64,000 bases of DNA from Thinopyrum elongatum (GCA_011799875.1 CM022297.1:362332921-362396920); one strand, 5' to 3'. Shown: positions 32,812 to 45,547, counted from the stretch's first letter. The notes: a model not told the origin generated them from the sequence alone. Numbers and translations are program-made.

Positions 32812-35290
32812 TGAGCTTGTGTTGGTTTTTCCCTTGAAGAGGAAAGGGTGATACAGCAAAGTAGAGATAAGTATTTCCCTCAGTTAGAGAACCAAGGTAT
32901 CAATCCAGTAGGAGACAACACACAAATCACCTAGCACCTGCACAAACAATCAAACAACTTTCACCCAACGCGATAAAGGGGTTGTCAATCCCTTCACGGT
33001 TACTTGCAAAAGTGAGATCTGATAGAGATAGATAAAACTAAACAAAAGATAAAGTAAATATTTTTGGGTTTTTTGGTTTATAGATCGGAAAATAAAAGAT
33101 TGCAAAATAGTAGATCGGAAACTAATATGATGGAAAATAGTAGATCGGAAACTTATATGATGGAAAATAGTAGATCGGAAACTTATATGATGGAAAATAG
33201 ACCCGGGGGCCATAGGTTTCACTAGAGGCTTCTCTCAAGATAGCAAATAATACGGTGGGTGAACAAATTACTGTCGAGCAATTGATAGAAAATCACAAAG
33301 TTATGACGATATCCAAGGCAATGATTATGAAATATAGGCATCACATCCGTGTCAAGTAGACCGAAATGATTCTGCATCTACTACTATTACTCCACACATC
33401 GACCGACTCCTGCCTGCATCTAGAGTATTAAGTTCATGAAGAACAGAGTAAAGCATTAAGTAAGATGACATGATGTAGAGGAATAAACTCAAGCAATATG
33501 ATGTAAACCCCATCTTTTTATCCTCGATGGCAACAATACAATACATGCCTTGCTGCCCCTACTGTCACTGGGAAAGGACACCGCAAGATTGAACCCAAAG
33601 CTAAGCACTTCTCCCATTGCAAGAAAAACCAATCTAGTTGGCCAAACCAAATCGATAGTTCGAAGAGACTTGCAAAGATATCAAATCATGCATAAAAGAA
33701 TTCAGAAAAGATTCAAATAATATTCATAGATAAGCTGATCATAAATCCATAATTCATCGGATCTCGGCATTCTCCTCGATGTTCTTGGAGATCTATTCGA
33801 TGTAATACTTTTTTGCGATGTGTTTGCCGAGATCCGATGAATTATGGATTTATGATCACCGAATACCTGCACAAACAATCAAACAACTTGCACCCAACGC
33901 GATAAAGGGGTTGTCAATCCCTTCACGGTTATTTGCAAAAGTGAGATCGGATAGAGATAGATAAACGATAAAGTAAATATTTTTGGTATTTTTGTTTTAT
34001 AGATTGGAAAGTAAAAGATTGCAAAATAGTAGATCGGAAACTAATATGATGGAAAATAGACCTGGGGGCCATAGGTTTCACTAGAGGCTTCTCTCAAGAT
34101 AGAAAATAATACGGTGGGTGAACAAATTACTGCCGAGCAATTGATAGAAAAGCGCAAAGTTATGACGATATCTAAGGCAATGATCATGAATATAGGCATC
34201 ACGTCCGTGTCAAGTAGACCGAAATGATTTTGCATCTACTACTATTACTCCACACATCGATCGCTATCCAGCATGCATCTAGAGTATTAAGTTCATAAAG
34301 AACGGAGTAATGCATTAAGTAAGATGACATGATGTAGAGGAATTAACTCAAGCAATATGATGAAAACCCCATCTTTTTATCCTCGATGGCAACAATACAA
34401 TACGTGCCTTGCTGCCCCTGCTGCCACTGGGAAAGGACACCGCAAGATTGAACCCAAAGCTAAGCACTTCTCCCATTGCAAGAAAAACCAATCTAGTTGG
34501 CCAAACCAAACCGATAGTTCGAAGAGAATTACAAAGATATCAAATCATGCATATAAGAATTCAGAGAAGATTCAAATAATATTCATAGATAAACTGATCA
34601 TAAATCCACAATTCATCGGATCTCGGCAAACACACCGCAAAAAAGTATTACATCGAATAGATCTCCAAGAACATCGAGAAGAACATGGTATTGAGAATCA
34701 AAGAGAGAGAAGAAGCCATCTAGCTACTAGCTATGGACCCGTAGGTCTGAGGTAAACTACTCACGCTTCATCGGAAGGGCAATGGTGTTGATGTAGAAGC
34801 CCTCCGTGATCGAATCCCCCTCCGGCAGGACGCCGGAAAAGGCCCCTAGATGGGATCTCATGGGTACAGAAGGTTGCGGCGGTGGAAAAGTCTTTTTGTG
34901 GATGCCTCTGGTGGTTTGGGCATATAAGAGTATATATAGGCTAAAGAATTAGGTCAGGAGACGCACGAGGGGCCCACAAGGGTGGGGGGCGCGCCCTCCG
35001 TCCTTGTGGCCGCCTCGTGGCTTCTCTGACTTGCACTCCAAGTCCTCTGGTTTCCTTTTGGTCCAAGAAAGATCATCACAAAAGTTTTATTCCGTTTGGA
35101 CTCCGTTTGGTATTCCTTTTCTGCGAAACTCAAAAACAGGGAAAAAACAGGAACTGGCACTGGGCTCTAGGTTAATAGGTTAGTCCCAAAAATAATATAA
35201 AATAGCATATTAATGCATATAAAACATCCAAAATAGATAATATAATAGCATGGAACAATAAAAAATTATAGATACGTTGGAGACGTATGA
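32812..35290 (-). repeat. rearranged 3' LTR of element X (Sabrina-like)
   Basis: It starts TGCTACTTCTTGAGC and ends GTTGGAGACGTATGA (the usual TATCA is TATGA). Three pieces are visible: LTR sequence 32812-33769; an inverted 89-bp piece 33770-33858; and LTR sequence again from 33859 to 35290, which repeats positions already passed. Total length is 2479 bp against about 1590 bp for the same LTR type at 51847-53434. Three perfect or near-perfect 30-bp tandem units lie at 33111-33200. Confidence 0.8.
33736..33858. repeat. perfect 34-bp inverted repeat inside the LTR
   Basis: The left arm 33736-33769 begins TGATCATAAATCCATAATTC; the right arm 33825-33858 is its exact complement. The 55-bp loop is LTR sequence in the opposite orientation to its flanks. 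The right arm joins earlier LTR sequence with shared TCA at the junction. Confidence 0.9.
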
Positions 35291-37840
35291 AGCATCCCCA
35301 AGCTTAATTCCTGCTCGTCCTCGAGTAGGTAAATGATAAAAACAGAATTTTTGATGTGGAATGCTACCTAACATATTTATCCATGTAATTTCTTTATTGT
35401 GGCATGAATGTTCAGATCCGTATGATTCAAAACAAAAGTTTAATATTGACATAAAAACAATAATACTTCAAGCATACTAACAAGATAATTATGTCTTCTC
35501 AAAATAACATGGCCAAAGAAAGCTTATCCCTATAAAATCATATAGTCTGGCTATGCTCCATCTTCATCACACAAAATACTCAAATCATGCAAAACCCTGG
35601 TTTTAGCCAAGCAATTGTTTCATACTTTAGTATTCTCAAACTTTTTCAATTTTCACGCAATACATGAGCGTGAGCCATGGACATAGCACTATAGGTGGAA
35701 TAGAAGGTGGTTGTGGAGAAGACAAAAAGAGGAAGATAGTCTCACATCAACTAGGCGTATCAACGGGCTATGGAGATGCCCATCAATAGATATCAATGTG
35801 AGTGAGTAGGGATTGCCATGCAACGGATGCACTAGAGCTATATGTGTATGAAAGCTCAAAAGAAAACTAAGTGGGTGTGCATCCAACTTGCTTGCTCATG
35901 AAGACCTAGGGCAATTTGAGGAAGCCCATCATTGGAATATACAAGCCAAGTTCTATAATGAAAATTTCCCACTAGTATATGAAAGTGACAAAATAGGAGA
36001 CTCTCTATCATGAAGATCATGGTGCTACTTTGAAGCACAAGTGTGAAAAAAGGATAGTAGCATTGCCCCTTCTCTCTTTTTCTCTAATTTTTTTTATTTT
36101 GGGCTCTTTGGCCTCTTTTTTTCTTTTATTTTATTTTTCGTCCGGCGTCTTATCCCGACTTGTGGGGGAATCATAGTCTCCATCATCCTTTCCTCACATG
36201 GGACAATGCTCTAATAATGAAGGTCATCACACTTTTATTTACTTACAACTCAAGAATTACAACTCAATACTTAGAACAAAATATGACTCTATATGAATGC
36301 CTCCGGCGGTGTACCAGGATGTGCAATGAATCAAGAGTGACATGTATGAAAGAATTATGAATGGTGGCTTTGCCACAAATACGATGTCAACTACACGATT
36401 GTGCAAAGTAATATGACAATGATGAAGCGTGTCATAATAAACGGAACGGTGGAAAGTTGAATGACAATATATCTCGGAATGGCTATGGAAATGCCATAAT
36501 AGGTAGGTATGGTGGCTATTTTTAGGAAGGTATATGGTGGGTGTGTGGTACCGGCGAAAGTTGCGCGGCACTAGAGAGGCTAGCAAAGGTGGAAGGGTGA
36601 GAGTGCATATAATCCATGGACTCAACATTAGTCATAAAGAAATCACATACTTATTGCAAAAATCTATTAGTCATCGAAACAAAGTACTACGCACATGCTC
36701 CTAGGACCAAATTCATAACCCACACTAATTGCCATTACTATTATCAACTCTCAAAAAGATATAAGTGAAGCATGAGAGTGCAACTATTTCCTTAAAATAT
36801 AACCACCACCGTGCTCTAAAAGATATAAGTGAAGTACTAGAGCAACTGCCTAGCTCAAAAGATTTAAGTGAAGCACACAGAGTATTCTAACAAATCACGA
36901 ATAATGCGTGTCCCTCTCAAAAAGGTGTGTCCAGCAAAGATGATTGTGACAAACTAAAAAGAAAACAAAGTAAAGACTCATATAATACACGACGCTCCAA
37001 GAAAAACTCATATCATGTGATGAATAAAAATATAGCTCCAAGTAAAGTTACCGATCATTGGTAGAAGAAAGAGGGGATGCCTTCCGGGGCATCCCCAAGC
37101 TTAGTTGCTTGGGAGTCCTTGAATATTACCTTGGGTTGCCATGGGCATCCCCAAGCTTAGGGTCTTACCACTCCTTATTCCTTCATCCATCATGATCTCA
37201 CTCAAAACTTGAAAACTTCAGCACACAAAACTCAACAAAAGCTTCGTGAGATCCGTTAGTATAATAAAACAAATCACTACTTTAAGTATTGTTGCAAACC
37301 TTCTGACAAAAAAAGTATTGTTGCAAACCTATTCATATTTTATTTTTGCATTATACCTACTGTATTCTAACTTATCCATGGCTTATACCCCTCGATACAA
37401 TCCATAATTTCATCAAAACAAGTAAAACAATGCATCAAAAACAGAATCTGTCAAAAATATAAAAATCTGTAGAAATCTGAATATTAGTCATACTTCTGTA
37501 ACTTCAAAAATTCTGAAAAATTAGGACGACGTGGGCAATTTGTATGTCAATCATGTGTAAAACATTCGGATCAAAAACACGTTCCAGTGAATTTTAGAAA
37601 TTCTGCTACTGGGCGCAAAAGGTTTTGTTTTTTCACAGAATCAAATCAACTATCATCCAAATCATCCCAAAGACTTTACTTGGCATAAACACTAAAAACA
37701 CAAAAAGACAATCATAACAGTAGTATAATTGTGTGCACACAAGAAAACAGAAAAATAAGCAAGAAAAATAAGATAACTATTGGGTTGCCTCCCAACTAGC
37801 GCTATCGTTTTACCACCCTAGCTAGGCGTAATGCATAGTT
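35291..37840 (-). other. 3' non-coding internal region of element X
   Basis: Adjoining the LTR is the polypurine tract (complement of 35292-35306, TAAGCTTGGGGATGC). Two further copies of the same 15-mer lie at 37089-37103 and 37145-37159. A motif AAAGATATAAGTGAAGCA recurs at about 36754, 36818 and 36857. No coding frame of retroelement type is present; open frames here are spurious. Confidence 0.6.
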
Positions 37841-38500
37841 TCAAGTGTTGCCATCTTTCAAATTGATTCCATAGGTGGCCCTCATAATGGATTCAAATGG
37901 TGGCTTAATTTTATTTCTAGGGAAGTGTTCCATACCCTTCTTTAATGGAAATTGAAATCTTATATTCCCTTCTCTCATATCAATAATCGCACCTATGGTT
38001 CCTAAAAATGGTCTACCAAGTATTATGCGACAAGACGGATTGCAATCAATGTCAAGAACAATAAAATCAACGGGCACATAATTTCTATTTGCAAGGATAT
38101 GAATACCATTAATTTTACCCAAAGGTTTTTTAATAGTAGAATCCGCCAAGTACAAATTAAGGGAACATTCATCCATATTGGTAAAACCTAGCACATCACA
38201 TAAAGATTTTGGTATTGTGGAAACGCTAGCACCCAAATCACATAAAGCATTGCACTCATAATTTTTAATCTTAACTTTAATAGTAGGTTCCCGCTCATCA
38301 TATAATTTTTTAGGAACTGAAATTTCTAGTTCTAGCTTTTCTTCTAAAACTTTCATCATCGCTTCTACGACATGTTTAGTAAAAGCTTTATTTTTCTCAT
38401 AAGCATTGGATGAATTTTGCATGTATTGCAACAAAGAAATACACTCAATCAAAGAACAACTATCATAATTAAAGTCTTTGGAATCCAAAACAGTGGGCAC
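37841..38500 (-). pseudogene. retropepsin-type protease of element X
   Basis: The frame reads CNALCDLGASVSTIPKSLCD, with DLGAS the active-site motif of Athila-type aspartic proteases, then VDFIVLDIDCNPSCRIILGR and GAIIDMREGNIRFQFPL to the terminus MRATYGINLKDGNT. It would cut the gag polyprotein. The 220-codon frame is open, but it is cut off from gag by earlier stops and shifts, so it is part of a dead polyprotein. No polymerase domain follows. Confidence 0.8.
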
Positions 38501-38509
38501 ATCACTATT

Positions 38510-39923
38510 TAAAGTTTTTAACTCTCCAAACCCACTTTTATCAATTTTTTCATCAAGATTTTCACCATCCGAACAATTGGAAGCCTTCTAGCTAAAGTTG
38601 ACTCTTCTTCAGTCCCATTATTATTAAGTTTTATATTGCTAAACAAAGATTCAATAGGGGAAACACCAATCATCTTAATAACTTCATCATTACTTCGATA
38701 AAAACCGGGCGGAATCGCTTTTTCTAAGAATTCCCGCTTAGCCCTCAACCTAGCGGTTCTTTATTTACTTTCATCCATGGAGACATAAAGGGATTTAGTT
38801 GATTCATTAATATCAATCTTAGGTGGCAAAATTTTAGATTTAAGATTTTCCACATCATGAATGATTCTATCCACACTTCTAGACATATCATCAAGTTTAC
38901 TCAATTTTTCTTTTATCGTAGAGTTGAAAACTTTTTGAGCATTAATAAATTCTTTCATATTAACCTCAAGATCAGAGGGCATCATATTATTATTATAAAA
39001 ATTACCATAGGAATTGCCGTAATTATTAGAGGAATTTCCAGGGAACGGCCTAGGATTAAAACTACCTCTATAAGCATTACTATTGAAGTTGTTTCACGAG
39101 ACAAAATTCACATCTATGGGATCATTATTTTGTTTAATCAAAGTAGACAATGGCAGATCATTAGGATCAATATGAGCATTTTTACTAGCAACCAATTTCA
39201 TAAGAGCATCAACTTTATCACTCAAAGTACTAGGTTCTTCAACATAATTCACTTTTTTACTAGTGGGTGTTCTTTCAGTATGCCATTGTGAATAATTTGC
39301 CATAATATTATCAAGCAATTTGGTAGCTTCTCCTAATGTAATTTCCATAAAAGAACCTCCTGCGGCGGAATCTGAAAGATTTCTAGAAATAAAGTTCAAT
39401 CCCGCATAAAAAAATGTATAATCATCCACAAACTTAAACCATGAGTAGGGAAATTTCTTATCATTAATTTTATCCTTTCCCAAGATTGGGCAACATATTC
39501 ATGATCAAGTTGCTTAAAATTCATAATTTGATTTCTAAGAGAAATAATTTTCGCGGGAGGAAAATACTTGGCAATAAAAGCATCTTTACACTTATCCCAA
39601 GAATCAATACTATTTTGTGGCAAAGATGAAAACCAAGTTTTAGCGCGATCTCGTAGTGAGAATGGAAATAATTTCAATTTCAAAATATCGTTGTCCACAT
39701 CCTTTTTCTTTTGCATGTCACACAATTCAACGGAAGTGTTTTGATGGGACGCGACATCTTCATTAGGACTATCGAAAAATTGTTCTTTCATAATAAGATT
39801 TAACAAAGCGGCATTAATATCGCAAGACTCCGCACTAGTGGTGGGAGGAGCAATCGAAGTACTAATAAAATCATTATTATTAGTATTAGAAAAATTAGAC
39901 AATTTGGTATTTTCTCAAGACAT
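38510..39923 (-). pseudogene. gag of element X, frameshifted
   Basis: The ATG at 39923 is followed by TGA at codon 3. The first long frame (39902-39396) holds LKLFPFSLRDRAKTWFSSLP, KDAFIAKYFPPAKIISLRNQ and WERIKLMIRNFPTHG, the Athila-type capsid. At the T7 run (39414-39408) the sense moves to the -1 frame (39483-39094): FYAGLNFISRNLSDSAAGGS, EATKLLDNIMANYSQWHTER. Later pieces lie at 38985-38761 and 38748-38518 (MRAKREFLEKAIPPGFYRSN) after further breaks. The protein would build the particle. Element G shows the same -1 offset at the same place. Confidence 0.8.
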
Positions 39924-40114
39924 CGCGACTACGCAAACGAGATAACAAGGAAATAAAAGGCAAACAAGCAAAAAGGCAAATGGAAAATATTTTTGTATTT
40001 TTGTGAAAATGTTTTAGAAGTGGGGGAGATGAAAATGATAGATAAATGAAAAATAATGTAAAGACAAGGAGGTGAAAGTTTATGCGTAGGTACTTGATAG
40101 ATGTTAATGATGTC

Positions 40115-40132
40115 TCCCCGGTAACGGCGCCA
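40115..40132 (-). other. primer-binding site of element X
   Basis: The complement reads TGGCGCCGTTACCGGGGA, 11 bases inside the LTR. This is the tRNA-Asp-type site used by Athila-related elements, with one change against the common TGGCGCCGTTGCCGGGGA. Confidence 0.8.
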
Positions 40133-40143
40133 GAAATTCTTCC

Positions 40144-43100
40144 TGCTACTTGTAAGCTGCGTTGGAATTTCCTCGAAGAGGAGATGATGATGCAGTACAA
40201 TAGAGATAAGTATTTCCCTCAGTTAAGAACCAAGGTTATCAATCCAGTAGGAGAACCACACAACACCTCGTTAGCAATACCTGCACACAAAATAACAAAT
40301 CCTTGCACCCAACGCGAACAAGGGGTTGTCAATCCTTTGGCAGTTACTTGTTAAAGTGTATGGTGATAGATAGATAGATCGCACAATAACTCAAAATAAA
40401 TAAATTAAAAAAAATCCTTTTGATGTCGCTTGAACTACGTCGGTATTTCCCCAAAGAGGAAGGGATGATGCAACACAGCTACGGTAGGTATTTCCCTTAG
40501 TTATGAAACCAAGGTATCAATCCAGTAGGAGAACCAAGCAACACTACGTAAACGGTACCTGCACACAAATAACAAATACTTGCAACCCGACGCTTATGAG
40601 GGGTTGTCAATCCCTCTACGGGTAACGGCGCCAGAAGTTGTCAAGTTGACGGGATAAAAATTGGTGTAGATTGGATAAATAGATCTCGATAAAACGTGAA
40701 ATAAAATAAATAACAAAAAACTGCAGTAAGGTATTTTTGCATTTTTGGAATAATAGATCCGAAAACAAAAGCAAATAAAAATAGATCTCAAAGCAAATAT
40801 GATGGAGAATAGACCTGGGGCCCGTAGATTTCACTAGTGGCTTCTCTCAAGAAAAATAGCACACGATGGGTAAACAAATTACTGTTGGGCAATTGATAGA
40901 AGATCGAATAATTATGATGATATCCAAGGCAATGATCATTATATAGGCATCACGTCCAAGATTAGTGGACCGACTCCTGCCTGCATCTACTACTATTACT
41001 CCACACATCGACCGCTATCCAGCATGCATCTAGTGTATTAAGTTCATGGAGAAACGGAGTAATGCAATAGGAATGATGACATGATGTAGACAATATCTAT
41101 TCATGTAGGAATAGCCCCCATCTTGTTATTCTTAATAGCAATGATACATGCATGTCTTGCTGCCCCTTCTGTCACTGGGAAAGAACACCGCACGATCGAA
41201 CCCATCACAAAGCACCACTTCCCATGGCAAGAAAAATCGATCTAGTTGGCCTAACTAAACCAAAGATTCGAAGAAGAAATACGAGGCTATAAGTAATCAT
41301 GCATATAAGAGATCAAAGAAGACTCAAATAATATTCATGGATATAGATCTGATCATAAAGTCAAAGTTCATCGGATCCCAACAAACACACCGCAAAAAGA
41401 GTTACATCAAATAGATCTCCAAGAGACCATTGTATTGAGAATCAAAAATAGAAAAGAAGCCATCTAGCTACTGCCTACGGACCCATAGGTCTATGATGAA
41501 CTACTCACGCAACATCGAATAGGCACCAATGAGAATGATGAACCCCTCCGTGATGGTGTCTAGATTGGATCTGGTGGTTTTGGAACTTGCGGCGGCTGGA
41601 ATTGTGTTTCGTTGACTCCCCTAGGGTTTTTGGAATATTGGGGTATTTATAGGGCGAAGAGGAGGTGCGGGAGGCCACCGAGGTGGGCACAACCCACCTG
41701 GGCGCGCCTGGGCCCCCAGGCGCACCCTGGTGGGTTGTGCTCCCCTCGAGCCTCCTCTCAGGTACTTCTTTGGCCCATTTTGCGTCTTCTGGTCCAGAAA
41801 AATTCTCTAAAAAGTTTTGCTGCGTTTGGACTCCGTTTGGTACTGATATTCTAAGAATTAAAAAACAAGCAAAAAACGGCAACTGGCACTGGGCACTATG
41901 TAAATAGGTTAGTCCCAAAAAATGATATAAAGTTGCTATAAAATGATTGTAAAACATCCAAGAATGATAATATAACAGCATGGAACAATACAAAATTATA
42001 GATACGTTGGAGACGTATCATGCGGCAAGGTGTTTTTGGTTTTAATATGATAGATAATAGACCCGGGGGCCATAGTTTTCACTAGAGGCTTCTCTCTTGA
42101 AAATAGCATACGGTGGGTAAGCATATTACTGTTGAGCAATTGATAGAAAAGCAAATAATCATGACGATATCCAAGGAATGATCATGTATATAGGCATCAC
42201 GTCTGAGACAAGAAGACCGAATCGATTCTGCATCTACTACTATTACTCCACACATCGACCGCTATCCAACATGCATCAAGAGCATTAAGTTCATAAAGAA
42301 CAGAGTAACGCCTTAAGCAAGATGACATGATGTAGACAAAGAGAACTCACGTATGAATAAACTCCATCTTTTTATCCTTAATGGCAACTATACAATACGT
42401 GCCATGTCCCTTTCTGTCACTGGGATTGAGCATCGCAAGATCAAACCCATTACAATGCACCCCTCCCATTGCAAGAAAAATCAATCTAGTTGGCCAAACC
42501 AAATCAATAAATCAGAGAGAAATACAAAGCTATAACAATCATGCATAAAATATTTTAGAGAAAATTCAAATAATATTCATGGATAAATCTGATCATAAAC
42601 TCACAATTCATCGGATCCCAACAAACACACCACAAAAAGTCATTACATCGAATAGATCTCCAAGAACATCGAGGAGAACATTGAATTGAATATCAAAGAG
42701 AGAGAAGAAGCCATCTAGCTACTAGCTATGGACCCATAGGTCTGAGGTAAACTACTCATGCATCATCGGAAGGGCATCAAGGTTGATCTAGAGCCTCTCC
42801 GTGATCAATCTCCCCTCCGGCAGAGTACCGGAGAAGGCCTCCAGATGGGATCTCATGAGAACAAAAACTTGCAACGGCGAAAAAGGTATTTCGGGTGGCT
42901 CTCTGATGTCAAGGGAATATTTGAGAATTTATAGAGGCGGAATTAGGTCATGAGGTGCCATGAGGGGCCCACAAGCCTGGGGGGCGCGCCTCCCGACCTT
43001 GTCACTCCCTCATGACTCTTCAGGTCTTCTCCCGTACCTTCTAGGGTCTCTTCTGGTCCATAAAAAAATAATCCAAAGTTTTTTCTCCGTTTGGACTCTG

Positions 43101-43274
43101 CTTGATACTGATTTCCTAAAAAGCCAAAAACAAGCAAAAAACAACAACTGGCACTGGGCACTAGGTTAATAGGTTTGTCCGAAAAATGATATATAATTGC
43201 ATATAAAACATAGAAGATTGATACTATAATAGCATAGAACAATAAAAAATTATAGATACGTTGGAGACGTATCA
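40144..43274 (-). repeat. 5' LTR of element X (subfamily B), split by LTR C
   Basis: The pieces 40144-40420 and 42021-43274 together make 1531 bp, starting TGCTACTTGTAAGCTGCG and ending GATACGTTGGAGACGTATCA. It is collinear with the LTRs at 43851-45444 and 61651-63195, and clearly more different from the Sabrina-like LTR at the other end of X. Confidence 0.8.
40421..42020 (-). mobile_element. LTR C, single LTR of another gypsy family inserted in the X LTR
   Basis: It starts TGATGTCGCTTGAACTACGT and ends GATACGTTGGAGACGTATCA, 1600 bp. The B-type LTR resumes directly after it (TGCGGCAAGGTG), so it is an insertion. Flanks CCTTT and TGCGG do not match, so no target duplication supports a clean solo LTR. 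It contains GGTAACGGCGCCAGA (about 40621-40635), identical to part of a primer-binding site. Confidence 0.7.
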
Positions 43275-43741
43275 GGGTGCACCTGTTGCTCACAAGGCAA
43301 CAGGGCGCACCCACCCCCTGGACGCGCCATGATGCCTTGTGGGGTCCGCAGGACCCCACTCACTTAGTCCTTCTGCCCACTTCATCTCCTTCCTCCAGAA
43401 AAAATCGTGGTAGCCTTTGTTCTCGTGTTCTTGCTTCCAAAACTGAGATTTTCAATCCCTTTGCTTGGAGCTCCGTTTTCGAAACTGTTTTGGGAGATTG
43501 CTCCTTGATATGTGACTCCTTCAATGCTCCAATTAGTTCTTATTTTAGTGGATTATATTATGTTTATTTTGCTATTGTTGGAGCCACTAAAAATGAGCTT
43601 GCATGTTGAATTGATTTGGTTCTAAGTAGTTTGAATACTTGATATAGCCTCCAGACACTCATATGAGTAGCTATCAATATTGTTAAGTTTTGTTAACATC
43701 TTTTTGGTGGTCCAAATTTTTTCAGAAATTTTCTCAGGAAA
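43275..43741 (+). other. 5' non-coding part of gypsy fragment E
   Basis: Sequence leading into the ORF that begins at 43742. It has the LTR/leader texture of gypsy elements (GGCGCACCCACC, GCGCCATGATGCC, AGAAAAAATCGTGG). Its left boundary is the end of element X's LTR; no primer site was identified. Confidence 0.4.
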
Positions 43742-43850
43742 ATGAACTTCTTTCAGAGGTGTTCTTCGAGCCAGAGTCCTAAGGGAGTTGTCGGTGGTGC
43801 TCCCGACCTTCATATCCCTCGGAGAGTGGAGGTACAACCATGCGAATGGC

Positions 43851-45444
43851 TGCTACTTGTGAGCTGCGTTGGGATTTCCCCGAAGAGGAGGGGATGATGC
43901 AGTACAGTAGAGATAAGTATTTCCCTCAGTTATGAAACCAGTGTTATCAATCCAGTAGGAGAACCAAGTAACACTATGTAAATAGCACCTGCACACAAAC
44001 AACAAATACTCGCAACCCAACACGTAGAGGGGTTATCAATCCCTCAACGGTATTGAGAAAGATTAAATTGTATAGGTTTTGATAAATAGAGCTAACAAAA
44101 ATACAAAAGAAAATAAATATAAGAAAATTTCAGCAAGGTATTTTTGGTTTTAATATATGATAGAAAATAGACCCGGGGGCCATAGTTTTCACTAGAGGCT
44201 TCTCTCGAGAAAATAGCATACGGTGGGTAAACAAATTACTGTTGGGCAATTGACAAAAGAGCAAATAATTATGACGATATCCAAGGCAATGATCATGTAT
44301 ATAGGCATCACGTCCAAGATTAGTAGACCGACTCCTGCCTGCATCTACTACTATTACTTGACACATCGACCGCTATCCAGCATGCATCTAGTGTATTAAG
44401 TTCATGAAAAATGGAGTAATGCATTAAGCAAGATGACATGATGTAGACAAGATAAACTCATGTATGAATAAACTCCATCTTGTTACCCTTAATAGCAACG
44501 ATACATGCGTGTCATGTCTCTTTCTGTCACTGAGATTGAGCACCGCAAGATCGAACCCATCACAAAGCACCTCTTCCCATGGCAAGATAAATCAATCTAG
44601 TTGGCCAAACCAAACCAATAATTCATAGAAGAAATATGAGGCTATAACAATCATGCATAAAAGAGTTCAGAGAAAACTCAAATAATATACATGGATAGAT
44701 CAGAACATAAACTCACAATTCATCGGATCCCAACAAACACACCGCAAAAGTCATTACATTAAATAGATCTCCAGAACATCGAGGAGAACATTGTATAGAA
44801 GATCAAAAAGAGAGAAGAAGCCATCTAGCTACTAACTACGGACCTGTAGGTCTGTGGTAAACTACCCACGCATCATCGGAGGGGCAGCAAGGATGATGAA
44901 GAACCCCTCCGTTATCGTTTCCCCCTCTGACAGAGTGCCGGAAAAGGCCTCTAGATTGGATCTCATGGTTCTGGAACTTGTGGAGGCAAAAAAAAGTAAT
45001 TCCTGGACTCCCCTGAGGGTTTTGGGAATTTATAGTATTTATAGAGGCGGAGGTAGGTCAAAATGATGCCTGTGGGCCCTACTACCCACCAGGGCGCGCT
45101 GGAGGCCCCTGGCGCGCCCTGGTGCCTAGTGGGCCCCACTTTCATCTTTTGGTTCCGTCTCAAAGTTTCCAGGGTCTCTTGTCGCTAGAAAAAAATCTCC
45201 AAGAAGTTTCGTGGCATTTGGACTTCGTTTGGTACTGATATTCTGCAAAGTAAAAAACAAGCAAAAAAGCAGGAACTAGCATTGGGCACTAAGTTAATAG
45301 GTTAGTCCCAAAAAATGATATAAAGTTTTTTTTGATAAATGTAAAATGATATAAAGTTGCTAGTAAATGTATATAAAACATCCAAGATTGATAATATAAT
45401 AGCATGGAACAATAAAAAATTATAGATACGTTGGAGACGTATCA
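43851..45444 (-). mobile_element. gypsy solo LTR F (subfamily B), 1594 bp
   Basis: It starts TGCTACTTGTGAGCTGCG and ends GATACGTTGGAGACGTATCA. The perfect 5-bp target duplication ATGGC is at 43846-43850 and 45445-45449. Same subfamily as the LTRs at 40144-43274 and 61651-63195. Confidence 0.9.
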
Positions 45445-45547
45445 ATGGCCACACAACGCCTTCATGAGCGAAGCCGGGTTCCAACATGAGTTTGCACAAT
45501 TCGTTGCGAATGCCGGTTTGACTGACTTCCTCGCGGATGAGTGTGAT

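Larger units (their letters stand above)
32812..43274 (-). mobile_element. Ty3-gypsy element X (Athila/Sabrina-like), gag and protease only, chimeric LTRs
   Basis: Minus-strand order is LTR (40144-43274, split), primer site (40115-40132), gag, protease, a 2.5-kb non-coding part, polypurine tract (35292-35306), LTR (32812-35290). No reverse transcriptase, RNase H or integrase frame is present. The flanks ACCAC and GGGTG do not form a target duplication, and the two LTRs belong to different subfamilies, so the copy is a recombinant. The right LTR is interrupted by LTR C at 40421-42020. The family assignment uses the gag, protease and primer-site types. Confidence 0.75.

Noticed and set aside
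34041..34235. Recurrent frame of the MQNHFGLLDTDVMPIF type found in several LTRs (also near 52920 and 57310)
   Set aside because: It recurs because the LTR recurs. It lies within LTR non-coding sequence and no retroelement protein matches.
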